DNA of 64,000 nucleotides from Bolinopsis microptera (lineage: Eukaryota; Ctenophora; Tentaculata; Lobata; Bolinopsidae), in the NCBI RefSeq assembly GCF_026151205.1, contig NC_087076.1, positions 23,306,828 through 23,370,827 of the forward strand, written 5' to 3'. The notes under the pieces were generated by a model, which saw nothing but the letters and a program-made list of their open reading frames with translations, was not told where the DNA came from and did not search any database. Shown piece after piece: positions 9,829 through 20,349 of this stretch. Each line of letters starts with the position of its first letter. The stretch's first letter is position 1. A program made the translations under genes and the position numbers.

Positions 9829-9994
9829 CTGAAGAGATACGTGTATATTAGGAATAAGGATAAACACAGTACAGAGTTAAACAACAATTTTAAATTATCG
9901 ATATGAGTCAGACCTAAATTCCCTGAACGTTTCGTAAAACTCCATCAATAACAGTAGGAGTGGCCCCTCAGAACTCACAATTAAGTTGAATGTT

Positions 9995-10179
9995 TTATCT
10001 ATATCTGTTTGTTTTTAGCCAGCTGAAGTTGGTTTGCAAATTCCTTCTGAACAAAAATTTTGTATCACTTTCATGTTTAAATAATCCCCCTCCAATCCAG
10101 GTTGATTCAACGTAATGCAAGTAGCATTGTATAGCGTAGTCGATGTGGCGACGATAGTCTACCAGCAGGCAGCAGCTCC
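9995..10179 (-). CDS. Possible internal exon of an unknown gene
   Basis: On the minus strand an acceptor-like TGTATGTACAG at 10,180 precedes a frame reading SCCLLVDYRRHIDYAIQCYL and then HYVESTWIGG. It ends in a stop rather than a clear donor, so a donor would have to lie inside the frame. No family recognised; a weak call based on splice-like context and length. Confidence 0.2.
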
Positions 10180-10199
10180 CTGTACATACAGACAAGTAC

Positions 10200-11134
10200 T
10201 AAGTAGTTTTTAGATTATTAATATTTGTTAAATTATCATATATTTAGAAAGATGCAGGAATGATATAACAAGAGATATAAACAAGAGTACATGTACAGAC
10301 CATGACCACTCGAATGATTGAGGAGACATAATGAAGTACAAGTAAGTAAACTGCAGGCATAAATATGTCGTATATTAAACACTTCTAACAGTATTTAATA
10401 ATAATATAGACTACTCAGTAGCAATGATCCGTATTTTAATTTTTGTAATTATTTATAATTTAAATGAAACACTTCTACACAGCAAAAATTATTAGTTGAT
10501 TCCGTTCAAGAATAATTACTCATAACTTTCTATATCGTTGTATAATTGATATGGCCACACCTTCCAAGCACTTCCCAGTTCCATTCCAGAAGATAATAAT
10601 AATGAATAAATGTAAAAGATTTGTATCGTTGATAGCCTATTTTAGTACACAGATCACATTAAGGGTGTGTGTAACAAAGGCCAAGGGGCTTAGACGCTAT
10701 TTTATTTATAGAGTTGTGTGCGACGTGGTGTCTCGGTAGTTTATGTTGAATATCACGAGCGCGCCACGTGATTTCACAAGGTAAGGTCATATCGCGTTAT
10801 TACAAATTACCGTGTGAAACAATTTGAAGTCATCGGTGAATTCCGCTCACTATATAACAAGCTAGTTTCTATTTTGTTGATCTAAAGTTTACCGTGCACG
10901 GATTTAAATTTTTGTTGTCAGTCCTACATTACTTGTAATTAAGCATCGTGTGTCTGCTTATATTACATCTATAGGGAATCCTATTCACGACCCCTAGCCT
11001 CTGCTGTTATACACTAGTTTCGAGCAGTTAATTTATTTTATTTATTTAATTTCTACATTCATGTTTATTAAAATCGTTCATCGCCTTTAAGTTAATATAT
11101 ATTATTAATCTCATAAAATAAATAATTACAGGAT
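10200..11134 (+). other. Upstream region of the 148-residue membrane-protein gene
   Basis: No coding exon seen. A strong donor-like CACAAG|GTAAGG occurs at 10,781 and the coding exon of the next gene is preceded by an acceptor-like AATAATTACAG at 11,121-11,131. A non-coding first exon ending at 10,780, with a CACGTG E-box at 10,765-10,770, is therefore possible. This is inference from two sites only. Confidence 0.35.
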
Positions 11135-14100
11135 ATGATGCAAATATTTTTTATGATCATTGTGGGACCATGTTCCGGTTTAGTGACGGATAACTGCACT
11201 AGGTGCGTTACCGTCACTAACCGGGGCATGGACCCAGCAATGTTCAAGAACTTTCAGAACATTATTGAGAGTAAGTAATGATTATTGTTTATTCATCTAA
11301 TCTGAGATTCGCTTATACAGACCTAAACACATTAGAAGATACTGACTGATATTATGAATAGACGGTTGTGCTTTAGCCGCCACGTTCAATTATTAAATTG
11401 TAAATTATATTTATAGATGATGATTCTGGTGGGGAGGTAAAGCATATTGTTTAACCCTTTTTTAGGGTTTATTTAGAGTCTAAATGAAATAAAATAGACA
11501 ATCCAATAATGGGTACTAATTAATAATCTTCTGCTACGTGTCAAAAAGTTTGCTCCAGCCAGCCCCACCAGATTCAGCATCAATAAATATATCAACAGTA
11601 TATAAATATCATTTGATTAACCATACAATGATTTTCAGGGTGTTACAATGTGGCAGGAAGAGGAACATCAGGAACTGAAAAACTGTAAGTAATACTACAA
11701 TAACAAACATTCTTGTTCAAATGTGTTTTCTCTTGAATATCTTAAAAAATCCATAACATAGAACGGACTTGAAGTATCGATTTGTTTGCAGAACAAAGAA
11801 TGGATACGACTTAAATCGTCAGACAACATGTCCCATGGAGGAACCAACACCAACACCAACGCCTGAACATGGTAAATATTGTACTATACATCATGCGAGA
11901 AGATAAACTGGGCCAAAAGAAACTGTCAACACGCAATAATTTCTTAATTCACGTTAATCAATTCCAAATTGCAAAGATTAACAATACGGGGGAAATTCGG
12001 CTTGATTACAGTTGGTTCTGCTCGACGCTCCCTCTTTCTCATTTAAAATAAAATGAGAACAATATAAGTTGGGTTATATCCGGTCCAACCAATCGATGAA
12101 TCAGTGTTGCTTTTAAATATCTTAGTATCTTATATCAGTTCTCAATATGTAGTTTGTTCCAGAAGCTAGGTACTTATAATACGACCTAGTATTTAAGTTT
12201 AATTTACTCTAAAAAGGTGACTTAACGGAAGACTAGTGATTATTGTCACTTTTGAATGTACCAGAACGTTTGCCAATACTCATCTACTCCGATTTCAATT
12301 CGTCAGTATGCTCATCAGAAACAGCCTCAAAATCGGACATATAATTTTGAATAAAAACCATGAACCTGTTATTATATAATATATATATATTATAATATAT
12401 AATATATATTATATTATATATGTATGTAATAAATTTAACCAAAACCCATAATCATGGGTAGAGTGGAGCGCTGCCAGTGTCTCTCTTTCCCAAACAAAAG
12501 GCAATGATATCAATTTGAATGACCGTTATCAAATGCAAAATGATACCGAGAATGAAATCGGTCGCTCGCTTTTCCCACTCATTCATGGCTTACGAATTGT
12601 AATAAGTTTCGATTTATAACATGTAATCTATTTCAATTGTAAATGAATGGGAAAAGCGAGCGACCGATTTCATTCTCGGTATCATTTTGCATTTGATAAC
12701 GGTCATTCAAATTGATATCATTGCCTTTTGTTTGGGAAAGAGAGACACTGGCAGCGCTCCACTCTACCCATGATTATGGGTTTTGGTTAAATATCATCTC
12801 TTTTTTATTATAATGTCAGGGTACTTTACAAAGCCGAAATGTAAACTCATAACTTCATTAATATTAATAAGGAGGTGATTTCAACGATTTCGAAATTTTT
12901 CCTTTAAAAACATTTCCTTGTGTTTAGGTAAGCATATCGGTCGATCACTGACTGAATATGCCACTTTATACTCATTGAAATTGGCATTAAATTCATATAT
13001 AATGACATTGAACTTTCGTGGCAAAGCAGAATTTGTTCAAAATCACGAAAGAGCAAAATTTTAACCTTTCGCGTACGTGCAAACCTTGAGCGGAAGTTGC
13101 GTGCGCATCCAATATTGAATCACCGTAAATTTTTGCATGATGGTGTTTTATATATAGTTTGATAAGCATGCAAAGTTTCAAAGTATTTCAAGAAGAACTG
13201 TAATCACAACGACACTCCAAAATTGACAGAAATTGGTGAAAACAGCAATTTTCAGTGATTTTAGCAATTTTTTATCAATTTGGGCGTGGCCCCACGTGTG
13301 CAACTTTTCGATTTTCAACTTTAAAACTAGCCTATGACACAATTTAGACCTTTAAGAAGCAAAATTGAGCTCCACAACCCAAGGGATGGTGCAACACCAG
13401 AGAATACTAGAACGTAAAATTAGCGTTTTTATAAAATTATTCCTTAAAAAAGCACTAACTTCAATAGCGAATATCTTTATGAAGGAGCAAGCTAGAAAAA
13501 CTTTCCGGTAGATTTTCAGAATGCTTAAACAATTATCTAACTTCAATATGTCCTCAAATTTTGAATAAAATTACTCCTTAATGGCGTAAAATCGATTTAA
13601 AAAATGATTACTTTGTGAAAAATCAAGTTTTAAAAATGGTTAACTTGATGACGTCATCAAGTGGTGATGATGACGTTGAATTACTTTTTAACATAATGTA
13701 AACTAAAGTCTAAACAATTATCTTCAAGACCTGTGGTCCGAAATGGCTGTATCTTTAAAGCTTCTGAATCTACGGACACCTAAACATAGCCTATAATTGA
13801 CTGGCAAAGCGTCTATCCCTGAATATATATATGTATATATATATGTATATATCACGACAATCTGTCGTAAAACAGGGGTTCTAGAAAACCCATTTCCCGG
13901 TGCTCCTGAAACTTGAAACTTTTTTTACAGTCGATTAGGTCAACGTCTAGACGCCCTGCAAAGTTTCAGATCTCTAACTCAATCTTAACATGGTTTTTAA
14001 GGCACCTGAATATGGCGATTTTGGGTTTTTTACCGAATTTCGTATAACAGTGCTGGCGCGTATTTTATGCAAATTTCTTAAAAATCTCAACATAACTATT

Positions 14101-15607
14101 TCTTATTTCTGTCATCTTTGACATCAAATTAGAATGTTTTGAACTAAAAATAAATCTGCTGAACGACTTCCGATGAGTCTTAATGCCTGAAAAACTCCTG
14201 CCGGAGGCGGCGGCCTCCGGCCGCCGCCTCCGGCCGGAGTGCACGCTTCGCGTGCACGAAAGAGGCTTCCAACGTGTACCAAAGGGGGTGTAATAGTAAA
14301 GGGGGTACAATAGTAAAGGGGGTACATAGTATTCCCCCAATAAAGACACCGCTCGTGCTTGCCAGCACTGTGATATAGAACTATAATACAAATAGAAACG
14401 ACCAGTTGAGTCCGTTCGAACTATAAATCTATAATATATATTTATTTATAATAAATAGTTGTTGCTTGGTTTCCCAAATAGAGTGCTCGACTGCAGTTAT
14501 AAGCAGGAGCATTATAATTCGAACAATTGAAACAAATCAAATTGGAGGGCAAACGATTCGCTTTGTGATATGTATAAAACAATACCAATCATCAGTGCCC
14601 TGATTTCAATTGTTCGAATTAAATTGAATTTATATATATATATATATATATAATAGATTGAACTGCGTTGACTCCTGCCATTAACTCATTTTAAGAACTT
14701 TACATGATGACACTATTAATTTGTTATCGGGCTATTTAAGTTTTAACAATTCTGGAAATTAGCCTCAAAAATGATTTTTACCGTATAATCTATCTATACA
14801 GCCAGCGAAGAAAAGAATGGCTGGGAGGACAAAATAATAGGAGTAATCGGTGGGTTGGCTGCGCTCAGTTTTGGGATTCTGTTTGTCTATGTAAGTTTTA
14901 AATTCTTGTATACACATCTTATTTAAGTATAAAGTATAATATTTGCCTATTTGTAATTTGAAATCACTATCTACTGAATAGCTTTTAAACCTAATAACAC
15001 TTAATATTTTACAGTGCTGTTTTGGACAGTTGAAAGAGGCAGCAAAGTGTTTCTGGGACCACCTAAAGGTATTAAAGTGACCAAATGTACTTGTAAGGGA
15101 GCGTTCACATATTATGACGTCAGTAAAATTTCGGCCGATTTAACTTCTTATCTCCCGTCAGGGGAGATAGGAAGTAAAATCGGGGAGTCCCCTGTCGGCA
15201 ACTGTCAGCATTGAGCGATCCCCCACCCCCTTACCTAATACATACCCCTCCCGTCAGTAAGCGAGGGGTATAGTAATGCTGATTGCTGACGAAGTGTACG
15301 CAGGGAAAATCAGTGTACATGACTGGTCAACAGAGTTCACTTCACCAAAGTACTAATATGAAGGAAATTAGCGAAGTTTTATTGCTAATAAAATAGATTT
15401 GAAACAACAATTTTTGCGGCGTCGAGGATCGTCAGCATTTCCAAACCCCTCTCCCCCTCAGCTGCTAACGTCATATGTAAACGCTCCCTAATCTCTTAGA
15501 CCATAATCTTTTAGCACTATACTATTAATGTCATACTCTTACGGTACACATTTTTACATTTTCAGAAACGACCAAGACCAGTTGCACCGATTGAAGAGGA
15601 TTTATAA
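11135..15607 (+). CDS. Six-exon gene for a small single-pass type I membrane protein, 148 aa
   Basis: Exons: 11,135-11,270, 11,639-11,684, 11,792-11,871, 14,802-14,890, 15,015-15,068, 15,566-15,607. Every intron is GT-AG with good consensus (GTAAGT three times, TTTTCAG, TTTGCAG); phases 1, 2, 1, 0, 0 agree and the total is 447 bases, 148 residues plus stop. The product starts with a short hydrophobic signal peptide (MMQIFFMIIVG). The extracellular part has four cysteines (Cys21, 24, 47, 74) and an N-C-T glycosylation sequon at Asn20. A Pro/Thr stalk (EEPTPTPTPEH) follows, then one transmembrane helix at about 99-117, a juxtamembrane Cys-Cys pair (118-119, possible palmitoylation) and a basic then acidic tail ending EEDL. 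A poly(A) signal lies 172 bp downstream. I recognise no family; a small cell-surface receptor or co-receptor-like protein is a guess from topology only. Confidence 0.85.
12367..12422. repeat. TA-rich simple repeat in intron 3
   Basis: Run of TA/ATA/TATAT directly to the left of the 145-bp inverted repeat. Confidence 0.85.
12433..12792. mobile_element. Perfect 145-bp inverted repeat with 70-bp loop (fold-back/MITE-like)
   Basis: The left arm (12,433-12,577) is the exact reverse complement of the right arm (12,648-12,792) as far as I can read it, starting ATTTAACCAAAACCCATAAT. The loop is 70 bp. It lies in intron 3 of the 148-residue gene, so the transcript would form a long RNA hairpin. Identity of the arms means very recent origin, gene conversion, or a template-switch artefact. 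No target-site duplication is obvious. Confidence 0.9.
12793..14200. other. Rest of intron 3 of the 148-residue gene
   Basis: AT-rich, no exon found. Contains a TATATG microsatellite at about 13,823-13,850 and a TGACGTCATCA site at about 13,650. The minus-strand frames here have no recognisable content. Confidence 0.5.
14201..14257. repeat. Two adjacent GC-rich hairpins
   Basis: CCGGAGGCGGCGG (14,201-14,213) pairs with CCGCCGCCTCCGG (14,221-14,233) across a 7-base loop. GTGCACGC (14,239-14,246) pairs with GCGTGCAC (14,250-14,257) across TTC. This is a striking GC island inside an AT-rich intron. Confidence 0.85.
14282..14330. repeat. Short tandem repeat AATAGTAAAGGGGGTAC
   Basis: About three copies of a roughly 17-bp unit with AAAGGGGGT at its centre. 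It follows the GC-rich hairpins by 25 bp and probably belongs to the same inserted sequence. Confidence 0.75.
14516..14620. mobile_element. Small fold-back element with exact 17-bp arms
   Basis: AATTCGAACAATTGAAA at 14,516-14,532 is repeated exactly in reverse complement at 14,604-14,620. Total length 105 bp, flanked on the right by a TA microsatellite (about 14,631-14,652). Possibly a tiny non-autonomous transposon. Confidence 0.6.
15097..15488. mobile_element. PIF/Harbinger-like MITE, TAA target duplication
   Basis: Terminal inverted repeats begin GGGAGCGTTYACATAT and run into TGACGT, 392 bp apart, flanked on both sides by TAA (15,094-15,096 and 15,489-15,491). GG-starting ends with a 3-bp TWA duplication are characteristic of PIF/Harbinger. 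There is no coding capacity. It sits in intron 5 of the 148-residue gene and contains a second inner inverted motif around CTATCTCCC/GGGGAGATAG. Confidence 0.8.
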
Positions 15608-15778
15608 ACGATTGATTTAATTTTTAAAAACTATTTTTAGTGTTTATTTTTGTTTTAAGGTAACGAAACTGGTCGAAGCATTAGTAATACTAAAAGTGTA
15701 CATTGTAATTTTGCATTATCCTGTCATTTGTCATACGTATGAAAAGTAGTCAGCACGAAAGAATTTAAACAAAAAATT

Positions 15779-15784
15779 AATAAA
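15779..15784 (+). promoter_or_regulatory. AATAAA poly(A) signal of the 148-residue gene
   Basis: AATAAA 172 bp after the stop codon, the first canonical signal downstream. Confidence 0.55.
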
Positions 15785-16204
15785 ATTCAGGATCCCGGCC
15801 TTGCAGTTTAAATATAACTGCGGCAGTGAGAATTGTTGGTGCCCTAGGCCCGCGCCCCGCCATGCAAAGTGAAAATTGAATTTAAATTACGTTGCCTCAG
15901 CTACATGAAGTCAGTCGAGACTAACGCTCAACGCCCCAGCTTCCTGAGTTCATGTTTATTGTCAACCCCGCACGGTGCAGTGATTGCGCCAAGCTTCTGG
16001 AATCATTTCCAGGCCTCACTGACCCCAGAGATAATTTGGGATGCCAATCGAAGAATACAACTAGTGTCTCCTAACCAGTTTGAGTTAAAGTCAGCAAACT
16101 TTTAGCCCAAAATCTTGGAACTTAGACCCTCGCTAAACAGTTCGTGACGCGTTACGTAATCGATCATGTCATGTTTAGCTAGGACCAAATACACCATCAC
16201 GTAA

Positions 16205-16536
16205 AGGGCCATCTACTTAAGACGTCTGGCAAATAGGGAGGGGGTGGTCTTGGAATTTCGGATAAATCCGGACAGGGGGAGGGGGTGGTTTCTAAAAATC
16301 CTGACGTCCGAAAATTTTGGCAGAATTAACGAAAAGTTCAATTTATTTAAACTTTTTGACACAATTAACCATGAATTTGGGCAGATTTTATTTGTACTGA
16401 AAAGTAGCTGGAAATCCGGAAGTCCGGACGAGGGGTCGGTTTTAAATTTGGACACACCCGGTCTAGGGGAGGAGGTCAGGAGGAGGAGGCGGTCTAAAAA
16501 TCTGCGTTAGGGGCCATTTCCTAAGTAAAAGGCCCC
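16205..16536. mobile_element. MITE with GGGGCC ends and TAA flanks
   Basis: The left end reads (A/G)GGGCCATCTACTTAAG and the right end, reverse-complemented, GGGGCCTTTTACTTAGG. TAA follows directly on the right and precedes on the left. The interior has alternating G-rich blocks (GGGAGGGGGTGG twice) that echo each other. At the right end CTGCGTTAGGGGCC (16,502-16,515) pairs perfectly with 16,531-16,544. Confidence 0.6.
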
Positions 16537-17042
16537 TAACGCAGCTGCTGAAGACGATTTACACGAGTATTTTGAAAGTTCCTTCTATAAATAAATCTTT
16601 CGTATCACTTATATGAGTATTGCTGAAAGCACAGTGTAAGGCCTACACGGACCGCCTCTAACTAGCCAATCCCTGTTTACATGCCGTGTTTTAAACAATC
16701 CACCTCCAGGCTTAACGCATTACGTCACGTCTAGCTACAACAAATACTCGATCACGTAACGCATAAGTATTCAGTATCACGTGATGAGTCTCATACCACC
16801 TTGTCTAACTGTTAAACACATTAACGGAAATTTCCGGACACCAGGTCCAGCTCCGGCGAATTTTATAGTCATTTCGGCAGTTGTAGTTCTACATCAAAAG
16901 TTGGAAATGAAATTAAATACAATATAATCAGGATAATCTTATTGCAAACAGCTGCACAGTCATGTATTGAATTAGTTAACTTACAAACCGAAATGCAGTT
17001 TTCTGCTTGGGTATTGTCAAGCTTGTGACGTGGTGAAGATAA

Positions 17043-17175
17043 GAACGATGACGAGGAGATAATAGAATATAAGACGAAGGTGACGCAGCCGAGAGATTAC
17101 ATGGAACGATGACGAGGAGATAATAGAAGATAAGAAGAAGCTGACGCAGCTAGGAGATTGAATGGAACGATGACC
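17043..17175. repeat. 61-bp tandem duplication, 2.2 units
   Basis: Units start GAACGATGACGAGGAGATAA at 17,043 and 17,104, with a partial third at 17,165; the two full units are about 90% alike. Confidence 0.85.
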
Positions 17176-17916
17176 TTATGGCAGACTATATATATGTGAA
17201 AATTTATTGAAGTGTTCACTTTTTATTGTACATGTTTTTACCCTTATTGTCATTCTACAATTTATACATATCATTTATTAAACACCAAAATTAACTTGTC
17301 TAACGTGTTTTGATCTCCGAGTAATACCATCACATCTTATTTATTTGTGCCTGCCTTAACAGTATTTTCAGCATAAACATTCTTTTTCGCCGTTATTTTA
17401 ATATAAGTTCATTGCTGTATTGTTTGGTGAAATTTTCAAATAAAATCAACACCATGAACGTTTTACGTTGTTTTACCTGTGCGACACATACCCCAGTGCG
17501 AAACCTTCAAGATCGACACTGTCGCACTAGAGTACGCTTCCTGGATCGTAGTGCGACAATTGTACTGTAGTATAAGAGAATTTTCGCAACTAAACGATCC
17601 ATGTCTTCCGCAGTGCCAAACAGGGAAGATCTTCTTCTCTCTGTAGAGTAGGTTTCACGCTTGTTTGTTCTGTCAGGAGTTAGGACAGGATCAGCCAAAG
17701 AGAGAGGAGCAACAGGACTCCAACGAGCTCAAACAAGTACTCATGTTTCCACATGAGTACTTAGGTCACATCCTTTCCACAGCTTGCCATAAAATATTTG
17801 AGATGACGGATCAGCTAGTTATGATCTGTAGCACGTTTGATGTTACGCGACCTTACCATTTGAAGGCATGGGTCACATCCTTTTAGGTAAATTTGCAGCC
17901 GTCTCACATGTCACTA

Positions 17917-19795
17917 GGACGTGTTCAAACCTGGTTGGTGGTTTTGTTTCATTTTTCCCACTCATTACTTCTGGGCCCCCAGATTGAAATCTGTAACATT
18001 TTAAGAAAAACTAAAACTACTGACAAAAACTAGACCCTTTGACTGAGGGCACCCTTGAATCAGAATTTTTGTAACATATTCAGGTCCTGAGATATAGCAG
18101 TTTAGTTGGGGGCCGTGGATATTGAATTTTGTAACACATTTCTATGTTACACTTTTTCAATGGGTTTTTAGAGAAGCTTCTTGATAGTTTTTCAAGTTCA
18201 GACCAGTTTTTCTAGGTCACAAAGGGTTCCATCAACCATATTCTTGACCAAATTTTGTACTTGGGCCCAAAACATTGAATTCTGTAACATATTTATGTTT
18301 TCACTGCCAAGGTCATATCTGGAATATTCAATATATTTTTGTATTGGTAACATGGTTTTTAGATTCTCATACAAAATTCTGAAGCAATCCTTATTCATAT
18401 AATTTGATAAAATGGCTGCGGAACTTGAATTATGTAACATTAGAAAGTAAGTGTATAGAGTATGTACCCTAATGTGAGGGGTGTTAGGTAAGCTATATTA
18501 TAGTTTTTGAAGTTCAGACCAGTTTTTCCAGGTCACAAAGGATTCCATCAACCATATTCTTGACCAAATTTTGTACTTGGGCCCAAAACATTGAATTTTG
18601 TAACATATTTATGTTTTGACTACAAAGCTCATATCTGGAATGTTCAATATATTCTTGTACTGGTAACATGGTTTTTAGATTCTCATGCAGAATTGTAAAG
18701 CATTCCTTATTCGTATAATTTGATAAAATGGCTGCGGAACTTGAATAATGTAACATTAGAAAGTAAATGTATAGAGTATAGTATATAGTATGTATCCTAG
18801 TGTGAGGGGTGTTAGGCAAGCTATATTATAGTTTTTGAAGTTCAGACCAGTTTGCCTACGTCATAAGGGTTCCATCAACCATATTATTGACCATATTTTT
18901 TACTTGGGCCCAAAACATTGAATTTTGTAAGTCCATAGATGGACATGGAACTCTGCCATTTCAGTGGATAAACTCGTGACCTGGCATTTTATTGTTACAA
19001 ATTTCAATATATAGGGCCCAATTTCTATTTTCTACACAATTTGATATATAAATTAAAAGTTTTTAAATATCCAACCTTTAATCTAATTAGCTATATTCAT
19101 TTGATTAAATTTACCGCGTTCTGTTTAAATTGTTACAAAATTCAATAATTTGGTCCCAATTATCATTTTTTTAATTTGTTAAGTTGTTTCATGTCTTTAT
19201 TTTAATGCATCAACCAACTTAAAACCAATACTAGATCAAACAACTCTGTATAACATACTCATTTGTAACCATGTTACGTTATTCAAAGAAATGGGCCTTT
19301 TATTGATTATGAACCATATACCAAGATTGTGGTAATGCCTTTATACAAGAATTGCTGCACTAATAACCTGGTTTGAGAGTTAAATACATATCCTACACTA
19401 GCTGTGGTTGTAACAAACTATAAAGATAGATTCATGAAAACAAGATGTTACAAAATGTCCATTTTGAGCCTTTTTATGTAACCAAAAGTGGGCCTTTTTT
19501 CATTCCACAGCTAAGCAAATACCTAAAGTACATTTTTGTGAAGCAAGAATCTTTAAAATTTAATAATTGGCTGAGCCATTGAAAAGTGTAACCAAATGTT
19601 ACATTTTTCAACATAACTGGGCCATTTTACAATATTATTCATAGCCGATGACCTGAGACTATTTGTTATCACAATTTTAATCATCTCTGAAAGTTTTAAG
19701 ACCATCGAGTAATTATTAATGGAGTTATTGTAAAAATGAGAAAATCGCCCATTTTGGCAGTGAAACAAAACCACCAACCAGGTTTGAACATGTCC
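17917..19795. mobile_element. 1.88-kb non-autonomous DNA transposon with 35-bp TIRs
   Basis: The ends GGACRTGTTCAAACCTGGTT... match over 35 bp in inverted orientation with one mismatch (17,917-17,951 and 19,761-19,795). Both sides are flanked by ACTA (17,913-17,916 and 19,796-19,799), a likely 4-bp target duplication. The interior has no transposase; it is AT-rich, full of TGTAACAT-type motifs, and contains a tandem repeat of 316-328 bp. The superfamily is undecided. Confidence 0.75.
18186..18932. repeat. 316-328-bp tandem repeat inside the TIR element
   Basis: Copies begin AGTTTTT(C/G)AAGTTCAGACC at 18,186, 18,502 and 18,830; the third is cut after about 100 bp. The copies share GGTTCCATCAACCATATT and TTGGGCCCAAAACATTGAAT. 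Minus-strand frames in copies one and two are shadows of this repeat. Confidence 0.9.
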
Positions 19796-19906
19796 ACTAT
19801 ATATAGTGTGCAAAACGCACTTTATAGTGACAGGACTATATAGTGACATGTCACTATAAAGTTCTTGTCACTATATAATGTTGTCACTATATATAGTGCG
19901 GGAATC
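19795..19906. repeat. TATAGTGAC palindrome cluster
   Basis: Repeated direct and inverted copies of TATAGTGACA, including a perfect 20-bp palindrome at 19,839-19,858. It directly abuts the right end of the TIR element and lies just upstream of the micropeptide gene. Confidence 0.8.
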
Positions 19907-19940
19907 AACATTGGCCGCTTTTCACTGTACAATTACCCAG

Positions 19941-20295
19941 ATGATGGATATCTTTATGTATTTGGAGGCTCACCACGCCGCTATCTGGATTTTTATGTTA
20001 GCTGGACTACTGTTTTCCTTCATCGCCGGTCAGTATAATATCAGTCAGAATCTTTAACATAATTTCAAGCTTTTAAGCTATTCCTAGCCTATTCGTATTT
20101 AGATTCGAAATAATAAGTTACTGATATGGATGAAATATATTATGGTATATTTGACTAATAGATTCATAATGTATATAATATGTTTCAGGGGCCTACTTTT
20201 GTATCTACGCACAGTTTCGAATTTTGTTTCTACAACGTTACCTACAAAGCTTAAAAGAAAGTGTCCCCGCAACTGACCTAGAAGATGTATGGTAA
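19941..20295 (+). CDS. Two-exon membrane micropeptide, 64 aa
   Basis: Exon 1 is 19,941-20,028 (ATGATG start, donor GCCG|GTCAGT). The intron is 160 bp and ends ATATGTTTCAG. Exon 2 is 20,189-20,295 (TAA stop). The phase-1 junction restores a glycine codon, and the lengths sum to 195 bases. The product has one hydrophobic helix (IWIFMLAGLLFSFIAGAYF) at about residues 15-33, then a basic amphipathic stretch (FRILFLQRYLQSLKE) and an acidic end (ATDLEDVW). It has no cleavable-looking signal, so a signal-anchor or tail-inserted micropeptide is likely. AATAAA lies at 20,338. Family unknown. The ATG also follows a CAG, so exon 1 could be an internal exon with more coding sequence upstream. Confidence 0.65.
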
Positions 20296-20337
20296 CTAGT
20301 TATAAAATACAAATGAACCATTCAATTACTACGTAAG

Positions 20338-20343
20338 AATAAA
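20338..20343 (+). promoter_or_regulatory. AATAAA poly(A) signal of the micropeptide gene
   Basis: Canonical hexamer 43 bp after the stop. It is also practically the last clean sequence before the noisy tandem array begins. Confidence 0.5.
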
Positions 20344-20349
20344 AAGCGC

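Larger units (their letters stand above)
15790..17912. other. Intergenic region between the 148-aa gene and the 1.88-kb TIR element
   Basis: No gene supported. It contains a MITE (16,205-16,536) and a 61-bp duplication (17,043-17,175). The frame at 15,869-16,105 has no recognisable motif. A 9-bp inverted pair GTCGCACTA/TAGTGCGAC lies near 17,520-17,560. Confidence 0.5.

Noticed and set aside
14065-14391. Three overlapping minus-strand frames rich in Pro, Tyr and Ala
   Set aside because: They translate the GC-rich hairpins and the AAAGGGGGT repeat; they lie in an intron of the opposite-strand gene.
15014-15214. Plus-strand frame of 66 codons
   Set aside because: It covers exon 5 of the six-exon gene in the wrong frame and then runs into the MITE.
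18198-18819. Two similar minus-strand frames of 80 and 101 codons
   Set aside because: Shadows of the 316-328-bp tandem repeat inside the TIR element; similarity reflects DNA duplication, not a gene family.
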